Under the pieces are notes generated by a model that searched no databases, was not told where the DNA came from, and saw nothing but the letters and a program-made list of their open reading frames with translations. The translations under genes were made by a program, and so were the position numbers. Positions 48,186-57,456 of a DNA stretch of 64,000 nt are shown piece by piece. Source of the stretch: Brevundimonas goettingensis (GTDB lineage: Bacteria; Pseudomonadota; Alphaproteobacteria; Caulobacterales; Caulobacteraceae). Position 1 is the stretch's first letter. The number at the start of each line of letters is the position of its first letter. The DNA is taken from NCBI RefSeq assembly GCF_017487405.1, contig NZ_CP062222.1:1-64000 (forward strand). The letters are read 5' to 3'.

Positions 48186-50167
48186 TCAGCGAGTTCGGCG
48201 CCTACGCCCTGATCCTGGCCCTCGTTCTGGCGGTGCTGCAAACCGTTATGGCGGCGGCCGGCCGCATCCGCCGTTCGCCCGTGCTGGCCGGCGCGGCGCA
48301 GGGCGCGGCCATCGCCTCGGCCTGTCTGGTGGCGCTCGCCTTCGCGGCCCTGATCTTCGCCTTCGTGACCAGTGACTTCTCTGTCGCCAATGTCGCGAAC
48401 AACAGCCACACCGACAAGCCGATGCTTTACAAGGTCGCCGGCGCCTGGGGCAGCCACGAGGGCTCGCTGGTCCTGTGGTGTCTGGTCATGACCGGCTTCG
48501 GTGCGGCTCTGGCAAGAGCAAGCGGTCTGCCGTTTGGATTGAAGACCTCGGCCGTCGGGGTGCAGGGCGCCTTGGGCAGCCTGTTCCTCGCCTTCGCCGT
48601 CTTCACCTCCAATCCCTTCGCCCGGCTGGACCCGGCGCCGTTCCAGGGCGCGTCCCTGAACCCCCTGCTGCAGGACCCGGCGCTGGCCTTCCATCCACCG
48701 CTGCTCTACGCGGGCTATGTCGGTTTCTCGGTGACCTTCTCGCTGGCGGTCGCCGCTCTGATCGAGGGCCGTGTTGATCCGGCCTGGGGACGCTGGGTCC
48801 GGCCTTGGGCCCTGGCGTCTTGGGTGCTCCTGACCGTCGGCATCACCCTCGGCTCTTTCTGGGCCTATTACGAACTCGGCTGGGGCGGCTGGTGGTTCTG
48901 GGATCCGGTCGAAAACGCCAGCTTCATGCCCTGGCTGGCGGGCGCGGCCCTGCTGCACAGTGCGGTGGTGACCGAGCGGCGTGGCGCGCTCGCGGGCTGG
49001 ACGGTCTTCCTCGCCCTTCTGGCCTTCACCTTCTCCATGTTGGGCGCCTTCCTCGTGCGCTCAGGCGTCCTAACCAGTGTCCACGCCTTCGCCGTCGATC
49101 CGGAGCGCGGGCTGATGCTGCTGGGCATACTCGGCGTCACGGCGGGCGCAGCCTTCGCCCTGTTCGCCTGGCGGGCGCCGAGGCTGACGGGCGGCGGCCT
49201 GTTCGCGCCGATCAGTCGCGAGGGCGCGCTGGTGCTCAACAACCTGTTCCTGACCGCGGCGGCGGCGACGGTCCTGCTCGGCACCCTCTATCCGCTGATC
49301 CTTCAGGCGGCGACCGGCGCGACCATCTCGGTCGGCCCGCCCTATTTCGCCCTGACCTTCACCCCCCTGATGGTGGTCGCCTTCCTGATCCTGCCCGCCG
49401 GGCCCCTGCTGGCGTGGAAGCGCGGCGACCTCAAGGGCGCAGGCCAGAGGCTGGCGGTCGCGGCGGGCCTCTCTCTCGTATGCGCCCTTCTGGGCTGGAT
49501 GGCCTTCGAGCCCCGCAAGGCCGTGGCGGCGGGCGGAATCGCCATCGGCGCCTGGCTGATTCTCGGCGCACTGGCCGAGGTCGCCGAGCGTTTGCGTCTG
49601 TTCCGTGTTCCCCTGGCTGAAGTCGGGCGTCGGACCCGCGCCCTGCCGCTCGGCGCCTGGGGCATGACCCTGGCCCATGCCGGGCTCGGCCTGTTCGTGC
49701 TCGGCGCCGTGGTCGAGACCGGCTTCAAGGTCGAGGCCGCCGCGCCCTTGGGCCTCGACGGGACGGTGACGGCGGGCCGCTATTCCGTACGTCTCGACGA
49801 CGTCCGTATCGTCGAGGGCCCCAACTATCTGGCAGAGCAGGGCCATCTGACCGTCACCCCGACCGACGGCGGCCCCGAGCGGACCGTCATCGCCGAGCGC
49901 CGCTTCTTCCCCGCCGGGGGGCAGACCACGACCGAGGTCGGCCTCGATTTCCGCGGGCTGGACGACGTCTATGTCGTGCTGGGCGAGCGCAGATCGACGC
50001 CTGAGGCCGACCGGGCCTGGACGGTTCGGGTCTACTGGAACCCCTGGGCGAGGCTGATCTTCCTCGGGCCTCTGGTCATGGCCATCGGCGGGGTTCTGTC
50101 CCTGCTGGACCGCCGCCTTCGCATCGGCGTCGCGGGGCGCAAGACGGCCGTGGAGAGCGCCGCGTGA
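48182..50167 (+). CDS. ccmF: Cytochrome c haem lyase subunit CcmF
   Basis: CcmF is the large integral membrane component that ligates haem to apocytochrome. The 661-aa protein has many TM helices, the tryptophan-rich WWD motif GWGGWWFWDPVENASFMPW near residue 235, and conserved periplasmic His residues. The GTG start overlapping ccmE gives VISEFGAYALILALV, the expected beginning; earlier codons are read from ccmE. It overlaps ccmH by 4 bp. Confidence 0.95.
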   Translation: MISEFGAYALILALVLAVLQTVMAAAGRIRRSPVLAGAAQGAAIASACLVALAFAALIFAFVTSDFSVANVANNSHTDKPMLYKVAGAWGSHEGSLVLWCLVMTGFGAALARASGLPFGLKTSAVGVQGALGSLFLAFAVFTSNPFARLDPAPFQGASLNPLLQDPALAFHPPLLYAGYVGFSVTFSLAVAALIEGRVDPAWGRWVRPWALASWVLLTVGITLGSFWAYYELGWGGWWFWDPVENASFMPWLAGAALLHSAVVTERRGALAGWTVFLALLAFTFSMLGAFLVRSGVLTSVHAFAVDPERGLMLLGILGVTAGAAFALFAWRAPRLTGGGLFAPISREGALVLNNLFLTAAAATVLLGTLYPLILQAATGATISVGPPYFALTFTPLMVVAFLILPAGPLLAWKRGDLKGAGQRLAVAAGLSLVCALLGWMAFEPRKAVAAGGIAIGAWLILGALAEVAERLRLFRVPLAEVGRRTRALPLGAWGMTLAHAGLGLFVLGAVVETGFKVEAAAPLGLDGTVTAGRYSVRLDDVRIVEGPNYLAEQGHLTVTPTDGGPERTVIAERRFFPAGGQTTTEVGLDFRGLDDVYVVLGERRSTPEADRAWTVRVYWNPWARLIFLGPLVMAIGGVLSLLDRRLRIGVAGRKTAVESAA

Positions 50168-50661
50168 GAACCGCCGCGATCGCCTTCGGTTTCGCACTTC
50201 TCGCCGGCGCGGTGATGGCCGAACCCGCCGCCGCGCCCGACCAGCCCTTGACCTCCGCATCGCAGGAAGCGCGGGCTCAAAGACTGTTCCAGGACATCCG
50301 CTGCGTCGTCTGCCAGCACGAGTCCATCGCCGACAGCCCGGCCGGCATTGCCGCCGACATGCGCCGCCTCGTGCGTGAGGAGATCACGTCGGGCGCCACC
50401 GACAAATCGATCCGTGAGGATCTGGTTCGCCGCTGGGGCGACTACATCCTGTTCAAGCCGCCGGTGAAGGCCGCGACCTGGCTGCTCTGGTTCGGGCCGC
50501 TGCTGCTGGTGCTGATCGTGGGCGCGGCCTTCGCCGTCCTGTCCTTGCGCAAAAAGCCCGTGACGGCCCCGCTTTCGCCCGAGGAGGAGCGGCGGCTGGA
50601 GGAACTTCTCCACCCGGAAGGAGTTCGCCCCGATCCTGACGCAACTTCGTCCCACGACTGA
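50164..50661 (+). CDS. ccmH: Cytochrome c maturation thiol protein CcmH
   Basis: CcmH (CycL) is a membrane-anchored thioredox protein that keeps apocytochrome CXXCH cysteines reduced. The 165-aa protein has a signal sequence, the redox motif RCVVCQHESIADS with Cys47 and Cys50, and a C-terminal TM (LLWFGPLLLVLIVGAAFAVLSL). It starts at GTG overlapping ccmF. The partner thioredoxin ccmG and ccmABCD are not in this operon and are probably elsewhere, as is usual in this group. Confidence 0.94.
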   Translation: MRTAAIAFGFALLAGAVMAEPAAAPDQPLTSASQEARAQRLFQDIRCVVCQHESIADSPAGIAADMRRLVREEITSGATDKSIREDLVRRWGDYILFKPPVKAATWLLWFGPLLLVLIVGAAFAVLSLRKKPVTAPLSPEEERRLEELLHPEGVRPDPDATSSHD

Positions 50662-50694
50662 CGTCGGGCGCGATCAACGATCCGTTCGGCGACG

Positions 50695-50724
50695 TTGTGG
50701 CTTCGGCTGTAACGGGCCTATATC
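50695..50724 (+). promoter_or_regulatory. Possible promoter before the HtrA-type protease
   Basis: TTGTGG (50695-50700) and TATATC (50719-50724) are 18 bp apart and resemble -35/-10 hexamers of the housekeeping sigma factor. A small hairpin CGGCCT-CCACACG-AGGCCG follows in the leader. This covers part of the 114-bp gap. Confidence 0.3.
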
Positions 50725-50775
50725 TCAACGCGAAACGGCCTCCACACGAGGCCGAAAGAGGATCGCAAGACGACG

Positions 50776-52338
50776 ATGCTGAAGCGGAAAGAGTTCATTC
50801 TGGGGGCTGCGGCCGGCCTGATCGTTGCGGCGGGCGCCACCGCCGGCGGCGTCATTTCATGGCCCGGCGCCCATGCCGAGACCCGTCCCGGTCAACTGGT
50901 GGCCTCGGCCGGGGCCGCGGGCCTCGCCTTCGCCCCGCCGCAGGGCGCGCCGCTCAGCTTCGCCGACATCGTCCAGCAGGTCGCCCCTGCCGTGGTCCAG
51001 ATCGAGGTCGAAACCCCGGTCGAGCGGCCGCAGGGCGTTCAGGGCTTCCAGATCCCCGGTCTGCCCGGTCTGGTCATTCCGGGCCCCGGCCAGCAGCAGC
51101 AGGCCGAACCCGACGCCGAGCCTCAGTTAGCGCAAGGCGCCGGCTCCGGCTTCTTCATCTCGCGTGACGGCTATATCGTCACCAACAACCACGTCGTGGC
51201 CAACGCCAAGTCGATCAAGGTCAAGATGACCGACGGCCGGACCCTGGACGCCACCCTGGTTGGGCGCGACGAAAGCACAGACCTGGCCGTGATCAAGGTC
51301 GACGGTTCGGACTTCAACTTCGTCAGCTTCGAGGAACAGGCCGATCCGCGCGTGGGCGACTGGGTCGTGGCGGTCGGCAACCCGTTCGGTCTGGGCGGCA
51401 CGGCGACGGCCGGCATCGTCTCGGCCCGCGGTCGCGACCTGCAGGACCGCTCCAGCGCCTATGTCGACTATCTGCAGATCGACGCCGCCATCAACCGGGG
51501 TAACTCGGGCGGCCCGACCTTCGACATCTACGGCCGCGTCATCGGGGTGAACTCGGCGATCTTCTCGCCCACCGGCGGCTCGGTCGGCATCGGCTTCGCC
51601 ATCCCCGCTGCCACCGCCAAGAGCGTCACCGACCAGCTGATCCGCAGCGGCGCCATCGAGCGCGGCTATATCGGCGTCCAGATCGGCAATCTGACCGACG
51701 ACTACCGGTCGGCGCTCGGCCTCGGAACCGACGCCAAGGGTGCCCTGGTTCAGGGCGTGACGGACGGCGGACCGGCCGATCGCGGCGGCGTGCGCGAGGG
51801 CGATGTCATCGTCGCCGTCAACGGTCAGGCGGTGGAGACCAGCAACGCCCTGACCCGCGCCGTCGGCGCCGTGTCGGTCGGCAGCGACCTGCGCATCGAA
51901 CTGTTCCGCGACGGTCGCCGCCAGACGGTGACGGTCAAGTCGGCCAAGCGTCCGTCCGAGGCCGAACTCTATCCCGAGGACGACGAGGGCAATCCGCGCG
52001 CACCGACGCCCGGGCCGACCGCGCCGTCCGGCCTGACGGTCGAGGGCATCAACCTTTCGCCCCTGACCCCTGCGCTGAAGCGTCGCTATTCGCTCGCCGA
52101 CGACCTGACCGCGGGTCTGGTGGTGACCGAGGTCGCACCGCGCTCCAAGGCCGGTGAGCTCGGCATGCCCGCCGGTACGGTCATCACCAAGGCCTTCGGC
52201 CGCACGGTGACCACGCCGCAGGAGTTCAAGGCCGCCGTCGACGCCGCTCGCGCGGCCGGTCGGACCCATGTGCTTCTGTCCGTGGTCGTGAACGGTTCGC
52301 CGCGCCTGGTGCCTCTGGAACTGTCCAAGGCCGAATAG
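50776..52338 (+). CDS. HtrA/DegP-family periplasmic serine protease
   Basis: A 520-aa Do-like protease that degrades or chaperones misfolded envelope proteins. An N-terminal signal anchor (ILGAAAGLIVAAGATAGG) precedes a Gln/Pro-rich linker; the trypsin-like domain has the triad His139 (TNNHVVAN), Asp169 (STDLAVIKV) and Ser244 (NRGNSGGPTF). Two PDZ domains follow (about 280-380 and 410-515). It lies just upstream of a two-component system that may sense the same stress; a perfect 11-bp inverted repeat separates them. Confidence 0.94.
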   Translation: MLKRKEFILGAAAGLIVAAGATAGGVISWPGAHAETRPGQLVASAGAAGLAFAPPQGAPLSFADIVQQVAPAVVQIEVETPVERPQGVQGFQIPGLPGLVIPGPGQQQQAEPDAEPQLAQGAGSGFFISRDGYIVTNNHVVANAKSIKVKMTDGRTLDATLVGRDESTDLAVIKVDGSDFNFVSFEEQADPRVGDWVVAVGNPFGLGGTATAGIVSARGRDLQDRSSAYVDYLQIDAAINRGNSGGPTFDIYGRVIGVNSAIFSPTGGSVGIGFAIPAATAKSVTDQLIRSGAIERGYIGVQIGNLTDDYRSALGLGTDAKGALVQGVTDGGPADRGGVREGDVIVAVNGQAVETSNALTRAVGAVSVGSDLRIELFRDGRRQTVTVKSAKRPSEAELYPEDDEGNPRAPTPGPTAPSGLTVEGINLSPLTPALKRRYSLADDLTAGLVVTEVAPRSKAGELGMPAGTVITKAFGRTVTTPQEFKAAVDAARAAGRTHVLLSVVVNGSPRLVPLELSKAE

Positions 52339-52369
52339 AGGCCAAGCTGAACAAGGCTTAACTGACAGG

Positions 52370-52401
52370 ATCGTCACGGATGCGCTAACGTCCGTGACGA
52401 T
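52370..52401. repeat. Perfect 11-bp inverted repeat between the protease and response regulator genes
   Basis: ATCGTCACGGA (52370-52380) and TCCGTGACGAT (52391-52401) are exact reverse complements with a 10-bp spacer. With no T-run after it, it is not a standard terminator; it could be an operator for a dimeric regulator or a transcript hairpin. A GATTC (GANTC) lies at 52399-52403. It ends about 20 bp before the response regulator ATG. Confidence 0.65.
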
Positions 52402-52421
52402 TCTGAATTCAGGAGGGCTCC

Positions 52422-53093
52422 ATGCGTGTTCTGGTGGTCGAGGATGACGCCGAGGCGGCGACCGCGATGGTTCGCGGCCTGACCGAGGCCGGGCACGAGG
52501 TGTCGCACGCCATCGACGGCGCCTATGGCCTGCTTGAGGCCCAGCGCGGCGGCTATGACGTCTATGTCGTGGACCGGATGATGCCGCGCCTCGACGGCAT
52601 CGGCATGGTCGAGACCCTGCGCAAGGACGGCGACCAGACCCCGGTCCTGTTCCTGTCGGCGCTGGGCGAGGTCGAGGACCGGATCACGGGCCTCAAGGCC
52701 GGCGGCGACGACTATCTGGTCAAGCCCTACGCCTTCGGCGAGCTGATCGCCCGGGTCGAGGCCCTGGCCCGCCGCCGCGAGACCGGCGGCGTCCAGACCG
52801 TGCTCAAGGTCGGCGACCTCGAGATGAACCTGATCGCCCGCACCGTGCATCGCGGGACCACCGAGATCGACCTGCAGCCGCGCGAGTTCCAGCTGCTGGA
52901 GTTCCTGATGCGCCACGCCAACCAGTCGGTCACCCGCACCATGCTGCTGGAGAAGGTCTGGGAATATCATTTCGACCCCCAGACCAACGTCATCGACGTC
53001 CACATCAGCCGCCTGCGGTCCAAGATCGACAAGGGCTTCGACAAGGCCATGCTGCAGACGGTCCGTGGGGCGGGATACCGGCTGGAGGCCTGA
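52422..53093 (+). CDS. OmpR-family response regulator (second system)
   Basis: A 223-aa receiver plus winged-helix regulator. Asp8/Asp9, phosphoacceptor Asp51 (VYVVDRMMPRLDG), and Lys in LVKPYAFGELIARV are visible; the output domain shows LDLEFLM-type core VGDLEMNLIAR and ends VIDVHISRLRSKID and VRGAGYRLEA. CAGGAGGG is a strong ribosome site. Its kinase follows after 9 bp. Confidence 0.94.
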   Translation: MRVLVVEDDAEAATAMVRGLTEAGHEVSHAIDGAYGLLEAQRGGYDVYVVDRMMPRLDGIGMVETLRKDGDQTPVLFLSALGEVEDRITGLKAGGDDYLVKPYAFGELIARVEALARRRETGGVQTVLKVGDLEMNLIARTVHRGTTEIDLQPREFQLLEFLMRHANQSVTRTMLLEKVWEYHFDPQTNVIDVHISRLRSKIDKGFDKAMLQTVRGAGYRLEA

Positions 53094-53102
53094 GCCGCCT
53101 CG

Positions 53103-54509
53103 ATGAAGCTGCCGTCCCTCTTTCGCCGTACGCCCTTCCGGCTGACGCTGCTCTTCCTGGCGCTGTTCGCCGCGGCGGCCAGCGCCATTCTGGCCTATGT
53201 CTATTTCGCTTCGGCGTCGGAGGCGCGCGCGCGTTCGCAAAAGGACGTGCTGGTCGAGCTGACGGCGCTGCAGGCCATCTATCGCACACGCGGCGTCGAC
53301 GGGCTGAATCAGGCGCTGGTCGAGCGGATCGTGCGCGGCGGCCCCTATCTCTATGTTCTGGTCGACGCCCGGGGCGAGCAGATCAGCAGCAATCTGTCGA
53401 AATCGCCTGTCGATCCGAAGCAGCCGGCCGCCGCCGGGGAATGGGAGCCCTTCCCCCTGACCGCCACAGACGCGGAAGGGCGTGTCGAGATGCGTCAGGG
53501 CATCGGGCAGGAGGTGCGGCTGTCGGCAGGCGAGCGGCTGTTCGTCGGCGAGGACATCGGCGACATCGAGGAATCCCTGTCGCGCCTGACCCAGGCCCTG
53601 TGGATGGCCATGGGCGGGGTCCTGCTGCTGGGCGCCACCGGCGGGCTGATCATCAGCCGCAATGTCGAGCGGTCGATGGGGCGGTTGAACACCGTCGTGG
53701 CGGCGGTGCGCGACGGCGACCTGAAGGCCCGGGCCCAAGTCCGGGCGTCCGGCGATGAGCTGGACGAGCTGGGGCGCGGGCTGAACGGGATGCTGGACCG
53801 GCTGGAGGCCTCGATGGCCTCGATCCGCCACGCGGGCGACGCCATCGCCCACGATCTGCGCTCGCCCCTGACCCGGATGCGGGCCAAGCTGGAGGTCGCC
53901 CTGATCGACGCCGAGGCGGGCAAGGTCTCGGGCGTCGACGCGTTGGAAATCGCCCTGTCCGAGGCGGATCATCTGCTCAAGACCTTCAACACCGTCCTGG
54001 CCATAGCCCGGCTTCAGGCCGGCGGGGCGCCGGATCCGCAGGTCTTCGACGCGGCCGACCTGGCCGCGGACATGGCTGAGCTGTACGAGCCCGCCGCCGA
54101 GGATAAGGGACTGGAATTCTCCGCCGAGATCGAGCGCGGCCTGATGATCGAGGGCAACCAGCCCTTCCTGGCCCAGGCGCTCGCCAACGTCATCGACAAC
54201 GCCATCAAATACACCCCGACCGGCGGGGCGGTGATGCTGCGCGCGCGGCGGCGTTCGTCGGGCGAGATCGAATATTCCGTCACCGACACCGGACCCGGCG
54301 TGCCCGCCGAGGACCGGGAGCGGGTGGTGCAGCGCTTCGTCCGTTTGGACAACAGCCGCAGCGAGGCGGGCTCGGGTCTGGGCCTGTCGCTGGTCTCCGC
54401 CGTGCTCGAGGCCCACGCCGGACGGGTCCAGCTGGATGAGGGGCCGGGCGCCTATGGCGGCTTCGGGCCGGGCCTGCGCGTCGCCCTCGTCCTGCAGCCC
54501 GCACCGTGA
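53103..54509 (+). CDS. EnvZ/CpxA-type sensor histidine kinase
   Basis: A 468-aa kinase with TM1 near residues 13-38 (LTLLFLALFAAAASAILAYVYF), a short periplasmic domain of about 130 residues, TM2 near 168-187 (ALWMAMGGVLLLGATGGLII), HAMP, H-box AIAHDLRSPLTRM with His250, and ATPase motifs NVIDNAIKYTP, DTGPGVPAED and SGLGLSLV. Position after the HtrA-type gene suggests an envelope-stress sensor, by analogy with Cpx-type systems. Its stop overlaps the glnE GTG by 4 bp. Confidence 0.92.
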   Translation: MKLPSLFRRTPFRLTLLFLALFAAAASAILAYVYFASASEARARSQKDVLVELTALQAIYRTRGVDGLNQALVERIVRGGPYLYVLVDARGEQISSNLSKSPVDPKQPAAAGEWEPFPLTATDAEGRVEMRQGIGQEVRLSAGERLFVGEDIGDIEESLSRLTQALWMAMGGVLLLGATGGLIISRNVERSMGRLNTVVAAVRDGDLKARAQVRASGDELDELGRGLNGMLDRLEASMASIRHAGDAIAHDLRSPLTRMRAKLEVALIDAEAGKVSGVDALEIALSEADHLLKTFNTVLAIARLQAGGAPDPQVFDAADLAADMAELYEPAAEDKGLEFSAEIERGLMIEGNQPFLAQALANVIDNAIKYTPTGGAVMLRARRRSSGEIEYSVTDTGPGVPAEDRERVVQRFVRLDNSRSEAGSGLGLSLVSAVLEAHAGRVQLDEGPGAYGGFGPGLRVALVLQPAP

Positions 54510-57397
54510 CCGATCTGGTACTTGGCGACCGGATCGGCCCCTGCGGCCCGGTCGTGGACGCGGCGGCTGCGGCCCGTTGGCTGGAGCGGTTGAAGCCTGC
54601 GGTGGAGGAGGGCGGTTGGGCCGCCTGTCTGGATCGGGCCTGGCCCGCGCTTGCCCCGGTCTTCGCCGCCTCCCCCTATCTGGCCGGACTGGCGCGGCGT
54701 TCGCCCGAGCGGCTGCGCGCAACGCTGGAGACCGCGCCTGAGGTCCGGCTGGAGGCCCTCCTCGCCGAGACCCTGGCCCTGACTGGCCCGCCCGTCGAAG
54801 TCAGGGCGCCGCTGCGGGGGCTGAAGGCGGATCTGCATCTGCTGACGGCCCTGGCCGATCTGGGCGGGGTCTGGGACCTGACCTCCGTCACCGCCGCCCT
54901 GTCGCGCTTCGCCGACGCAGTGACCCGGACGGCGCTGGCCTCGGTGGCGAGCGAGCAGCGCGCGAAGGGCAAGCTCATCTCGGCGCCTGACGATCCCGCC
55001 GGGCCGGTTCCCGGCCTGTTTGGCCTGGCCATGGGCAAGCACGGCGCCTTCGAGCTGAACTATTCCAGCGACATCGACATCTCCCTCTTCTTTGACCCGG
55101 AGAAGCTGGCGCCCGCGCTCGCGCCCGGCGTCGAGGCCCAGCCCTTCGTCGACCGTCTGGCCCAGGCGACGGCGACCCTGCTGCAGGAGCGGACGGCGGA
55201 CGGCTATATCTTCCGCGTCGACCTCCGGCTGCGGCCCGACCCCTCCTCGACCCCGCCGGTCGTCGCCGTGCCCATGGCCCTGTCCTATTATGAATCCGTT
55301 GGCCAGAACTGGGAGCGGGCCGCCTTCATCAAGGCCCGCGCCATCTGCGGCGACCCGGAGGCCGCCGCCGAGTTCCTCGAGGCCCTGGTCCCCTTCGTCT
55401 GGCGGCGCAGCCTCGACTATCAGGCCGTGCTCGATATCCAGTCGATCAAACGCCAGATCCACGCCCACAAGACCGGCGAGGGGCTGATCGCCATGGGCGC
55501 CAATCTGAAGCTGGGCCGCGGCGGCATCCGCGAGATCGAATTCTACGCCCAGACCCAGCAGCTGATCCTCGGCGGCCGCGACAGGTCGCTGCGCGCGCGC
55601 CGCACCGACGAGGCGCTCGCGGCGCTGGCGGCGGCAGGTCACATCCCGACCGAGGTCGCCGTCGACCTGACCGCCGCCTATGCCGAGCTGCGGGCGCTGG
55701 AACACCGCGTCCAGATGCTGGACGACGAACAGACCCATACCCTGCCGGTCGACGCCGACCGCCGCATCGCCGTCGCCGCCCTGTCCGGCGAAGAGAGCCT
55801 TGCCGATTTCGACCGGGGCGTGGAGGCCCTGCTGCTGGGCGTCAACCGGACCTATGGCCAACTGTTCGAGGGGGAGGAGGATCTGTCCTCGCCCTGGGGC
55901 AGTCTGGTCTTCACCGGCGTGGACAACGACCCGGAGACGCTGGAGACGCTCAAGCGCATGGACTTTTCCGAGCCCGCCAATGTCGCTGACACGATCCGCA
56001 GCTGGCACCACGGTCGCATTCCGGCGACGCGTTCGGCGCGGGGGCGCGAGCTGTTTACCCGTCTGGCGCCGCGCCTGCTGACCGCCGTGGCCCGAACCGG
56101 GTCGCCCGACGCGGCCTTCAAACGGTTCGCCGTCTTCTTCTCGGCCATGAACTCCGGGGTTCAGGTCCAGGCCCTGTTCCTGAACCAGCCCGAGCTTTTC
56201 GCCCTGATCGTCGGGGTGATGGCTTTCGCGCCCCGGCTGGCGCGGACGCTGGGCCGCTATCCGGCGGCGCTGGATTCCATGCTGGACGCCCGCTTCCAGA
56301 TCCCGGTCGGCCCGAACACCGGCCTGTTCGCCCAGATGGAGGCCGAGGCGAGCGAGGCGGGCGACTTCGAGGGGGCGATGAACGTCGTGCGCCGCCTGCA
56401 CCGTGAACAGGCCTTCCGCATCGGCATCCAGACCCTGACCGGCCGGGTCGGGCCGGGCGCGGCGGGCCGGGCCTTCACCAACCTGGCCGACGCGGTGATG
56501 GGCACCCTAGCCGAGGCGGCCCTGGTCGAGACGGTGCGGCTGGGCGGCGCCATGCCGGGGGCGGTCGCGGTCATCGCCCTCGGCAAAGCCGGATCGCGCG
56601 AGATGACGGCGGGCTCGGACCTCGACCTGATGACCGTCTATGAGGCGCCGCCCGAGGCGGTGTCCGAGGCCAAGGGCTGGACTGCCGACGTCTTCAACGT
56701 GCGCTTCACCCAGAAACTGATCGCGGCCCTGTCGGCCCACACCGCGGAGGGCGGCCTCTATGAGGTGGACATGCGGTTGCGGCCGTCGGGCGCCAAGGGG
56801 CCGGTGTCGGTCAGGCTTTCGGCCTTCGAGGACTATTACGCCGCCGAGGCCGACACCTGGGAATTCATGGCCCTGACCCGGGCGCGGGTGGCTTGGGCCA
56901 GCGACGCCGATTTCGGCAAGGGGGTCTCCGGGGCCATCGAGGCCGCTCTGCGTCGGCCCCGCCCCGGCGTTGACATCGCTCGCGACATTCGCACCATGCG
57001 GGACCTGATGGACCGCGAGCGGCGGGCCCAGGGCTTCTGGGACCTCAAGCTGTCGCGCGGCGGTCTGGTCGACGCCGAGTTCGTAGGCCAGTTCCGCCAG
57101 TTGACGGCGGCGCCGGAGGGCGGGCCGCTTTCGGTCTCAACCGTGGTCCAGCTGGGCGAGGATACGCCGATGGCCGAGGCCTGGCGGCTGCAGCAGCGGA
57201 TCGGCCAGCTGTTCGCCTGCGCCTTCGACGAGCGCCCCGATCCGGAGGAAGAGCCCCTGGCCTTCCGTCAGCGGCTCGCGGAGGGGGCGGGCGCGCCCGA
57301 TTTCGAGACCCTGATGGCCCGGCTGAAAACGGTGCGGACAGAGGCGCGCGCCGCCTTCGATCAGGCCCTGCCGCCAGTGCGCGACGGAGTCCCGTAG
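54506..57397 (+). CDS. glnE: Bifunctional glutamine synthetase adenylyltransferase/deadenylase
   Basis: GlnE adds AMP to glutamine synthetase, or removes it, in response to nitrogen state via PII. The 963-aa protein has two nucleotidyltransferase domains: N-terminal deadenylase with LAMGKHGAFELNYSSDIDISLF near residue 175-195 and C-terminal adenylyltransferase with ALGKAGSREMTAGSDLDLMTVYE near 692-713, each followed by helical GlnD/PII-type domains. It begins at a GTG overlapping the kinase stop by 4 bp, an unusual coupling of nitrogen control to an envelope two-component system. Confidence 0.95.
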   Translation: MTDLVLGDRIGPCGPVVDAAAAARWLERLKPAVEEGGWAACLDRAWPALAPVFAASPYLAGLARRSPERLRATLETAPEVRLEALLAETLALTGPPVEVRAPLRGLKADLHLLTALADLGGVWDLTSVTAALSRFADAVTRTALASVASEQRAKGKLISAPDDPAGPVPGLFGLAMGKHGAFELNYSSDIDISLFFDPEKLAPALAPGVEAQPFVDRLAQATATLLQERTADGYIFRVDLRLRPDPSSTPPVVAVPMALSYYESVGQNWERAAFIKARAICGDPEAAAEFLEALVPFVWRRSLDYQAVLDIQSIKRQIHAHKTGEGLIAMGANLKLGRGGIREIEFYAQTQQLILGGRDRSLRARRTDEALAALAAAGHIPTEVAVDLTAAYAELRALEHRVQMLDDEQTHTLPVDADRRIAVAALSGEESLADFDRGVEALLLGVNRTYGQLFEGEEDLSSPWGSLVFTGVDNDPETLETLKRMDFSEPANVADTIRSWHHGRIPATRSARGRELFTRLAPRLLTAVARTGSPDAAFKRFAVFFSAMNSGVQVQALFLNQPELFALIVGVMAFAPRLARTLGRYPAALDSMLDARFQIPVGPNTGLFAQMEAEASEAGDFEGAMNVVRRLHREQAFRIGIQTLTGRVGPGAAGRAFTNLADAVMGTLAEAALVETVRLGGAMPGAVAVIALGKAGSREMTAGSDLDLMTVYEAPPEAVSEAKGWTADVFNVRFTQKLIAALSAHTAEGGLYEVDMRLRPSGAKGPVSVRLSAFEDYYAAEADTWEFMALTRARVAWASDADFGKGVSGAIEAALRRPRPGVDIARDIRTMRDLMDRERRAQGFWDLKLSRGGLVDAEFVGQFRQLTAAPEGGPLSVSTVVQLGEDTPMAEAWRLQQRIGQLFACAFDERPDPEEEPLAFRQRLAEGAGAPDFETLMARLKTVRTEARAAFDQALPPVRDGVP

Positions 57398-57456
57398 ACT
57401 CCGCGTTGAACTTCTCGACGGGGGTCATCCGGGCCTGGGCTCGAAGGAGACGACGT

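Noticed and set aside
52374-54722. Long minus-strand open frame opposite the second two-component system
   Set aside because: Shadow frame; the plus strand encodes a complete regulator and kinase.
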